From Echinometra lucunter (lineage: Eukaryota > Echinodermata > Echinoidea > Camarodonta > Echinometridae), in NCBI GenBank assembly GCA_029962745.1, contig CM057165.1, positions 19,038,863 to 19,102,862 on the forward strand: 64,000 bases of DNA. Reading direction: 5' to 3'. The notes under the pieces were generated by a model that saw only the letters and a program-made list of their open reading frames with translations, had not been told where the DNA came from and made no database searches. This document shows, one piece after another, positions 63,999 through 64,000 of the stretch (position 1 is its first letter; each line of letters opens with the position of its first letter). Made by a program: the position numbers and the translations under genes.

Positions 63999-64000
63999 AT
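63608..64000. repeat. AGT/AGC triplet array running off the window
   Basis: About 390 bp of AGT triplets with CAG-rich blocks at 63720-63735, 63897-63918 and 63945-63982. It continues to the right edge. Confidence 0.95.

Overview
This is an AT-rich nuclear window from an animal, most likely a marine invertebrate deuterostome; a sea urchin or close relative is my best guess. The evidence is GT-AG introns of about 0.3-5.5 kb, vertebrate-like orthologues of three multi-exon genes, a tRNA-derived SINE, and a dense load of short inverted-repeat transposons and triplet microsatellites. The species call is inference and no search was run. There are no bacterial features, no viral genes and no CRISPR array.

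Three genes can be rebuilt exon by exon. (1) 1.8-9.6 kb, + strand: a PIP5KL1-like phosphatidylinositol phosphate kinase homologue, 8 exons, about 509 aa. (2) 45.7-22.1 kb, - strand: a TNNI3K-like ankyrin-repeat/TKL protein kinase, about 23 exons, about 813 aa. Its phases agree at every junction, but exon 5 carries one extra base that breaks the frame. (3) 48.6 kb to the right edge, + strand: peroxiredoxin-6 (1-Cys), the first five coding exons (177 aa), with the last roughly 45 residues beyond the window. TNNI3K and PRDX6 are divergently arranged around a 3-kb spacer. PIP5KL1 and TNNI3K converge on a 12-kb gene-free interval. I see no functional link between the three genes.

The rest is dominated by non-autonomous mobile DNA that can be read in detail. 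It includes five TTAA-flanked families, two Harbinger-like copies with TTA/TAA target sites, pogo-like TA elements and hAT-like elements. It also includes an 879-bp near-complete palindrome bounded by an 11-bp direct repeat, and several hairpin elements whose interiors are one short motif repeated in both orientations. Four elements are nested inside other repeats. In three of these, comparing occupied and empty sites or the interrupted host gives the target duplication directly.

The most notable points are: two decayed duplicates of ankyrin exons inside TNNI3K introns; the exon-5 frameshift; the large palindrome in TNNI3K intron 1; a consensus NF-Y (CCAAT) site in the loop of several unrelated MITE families; and an ~815-bp tandem duplication that copied an already inserted hAT element.
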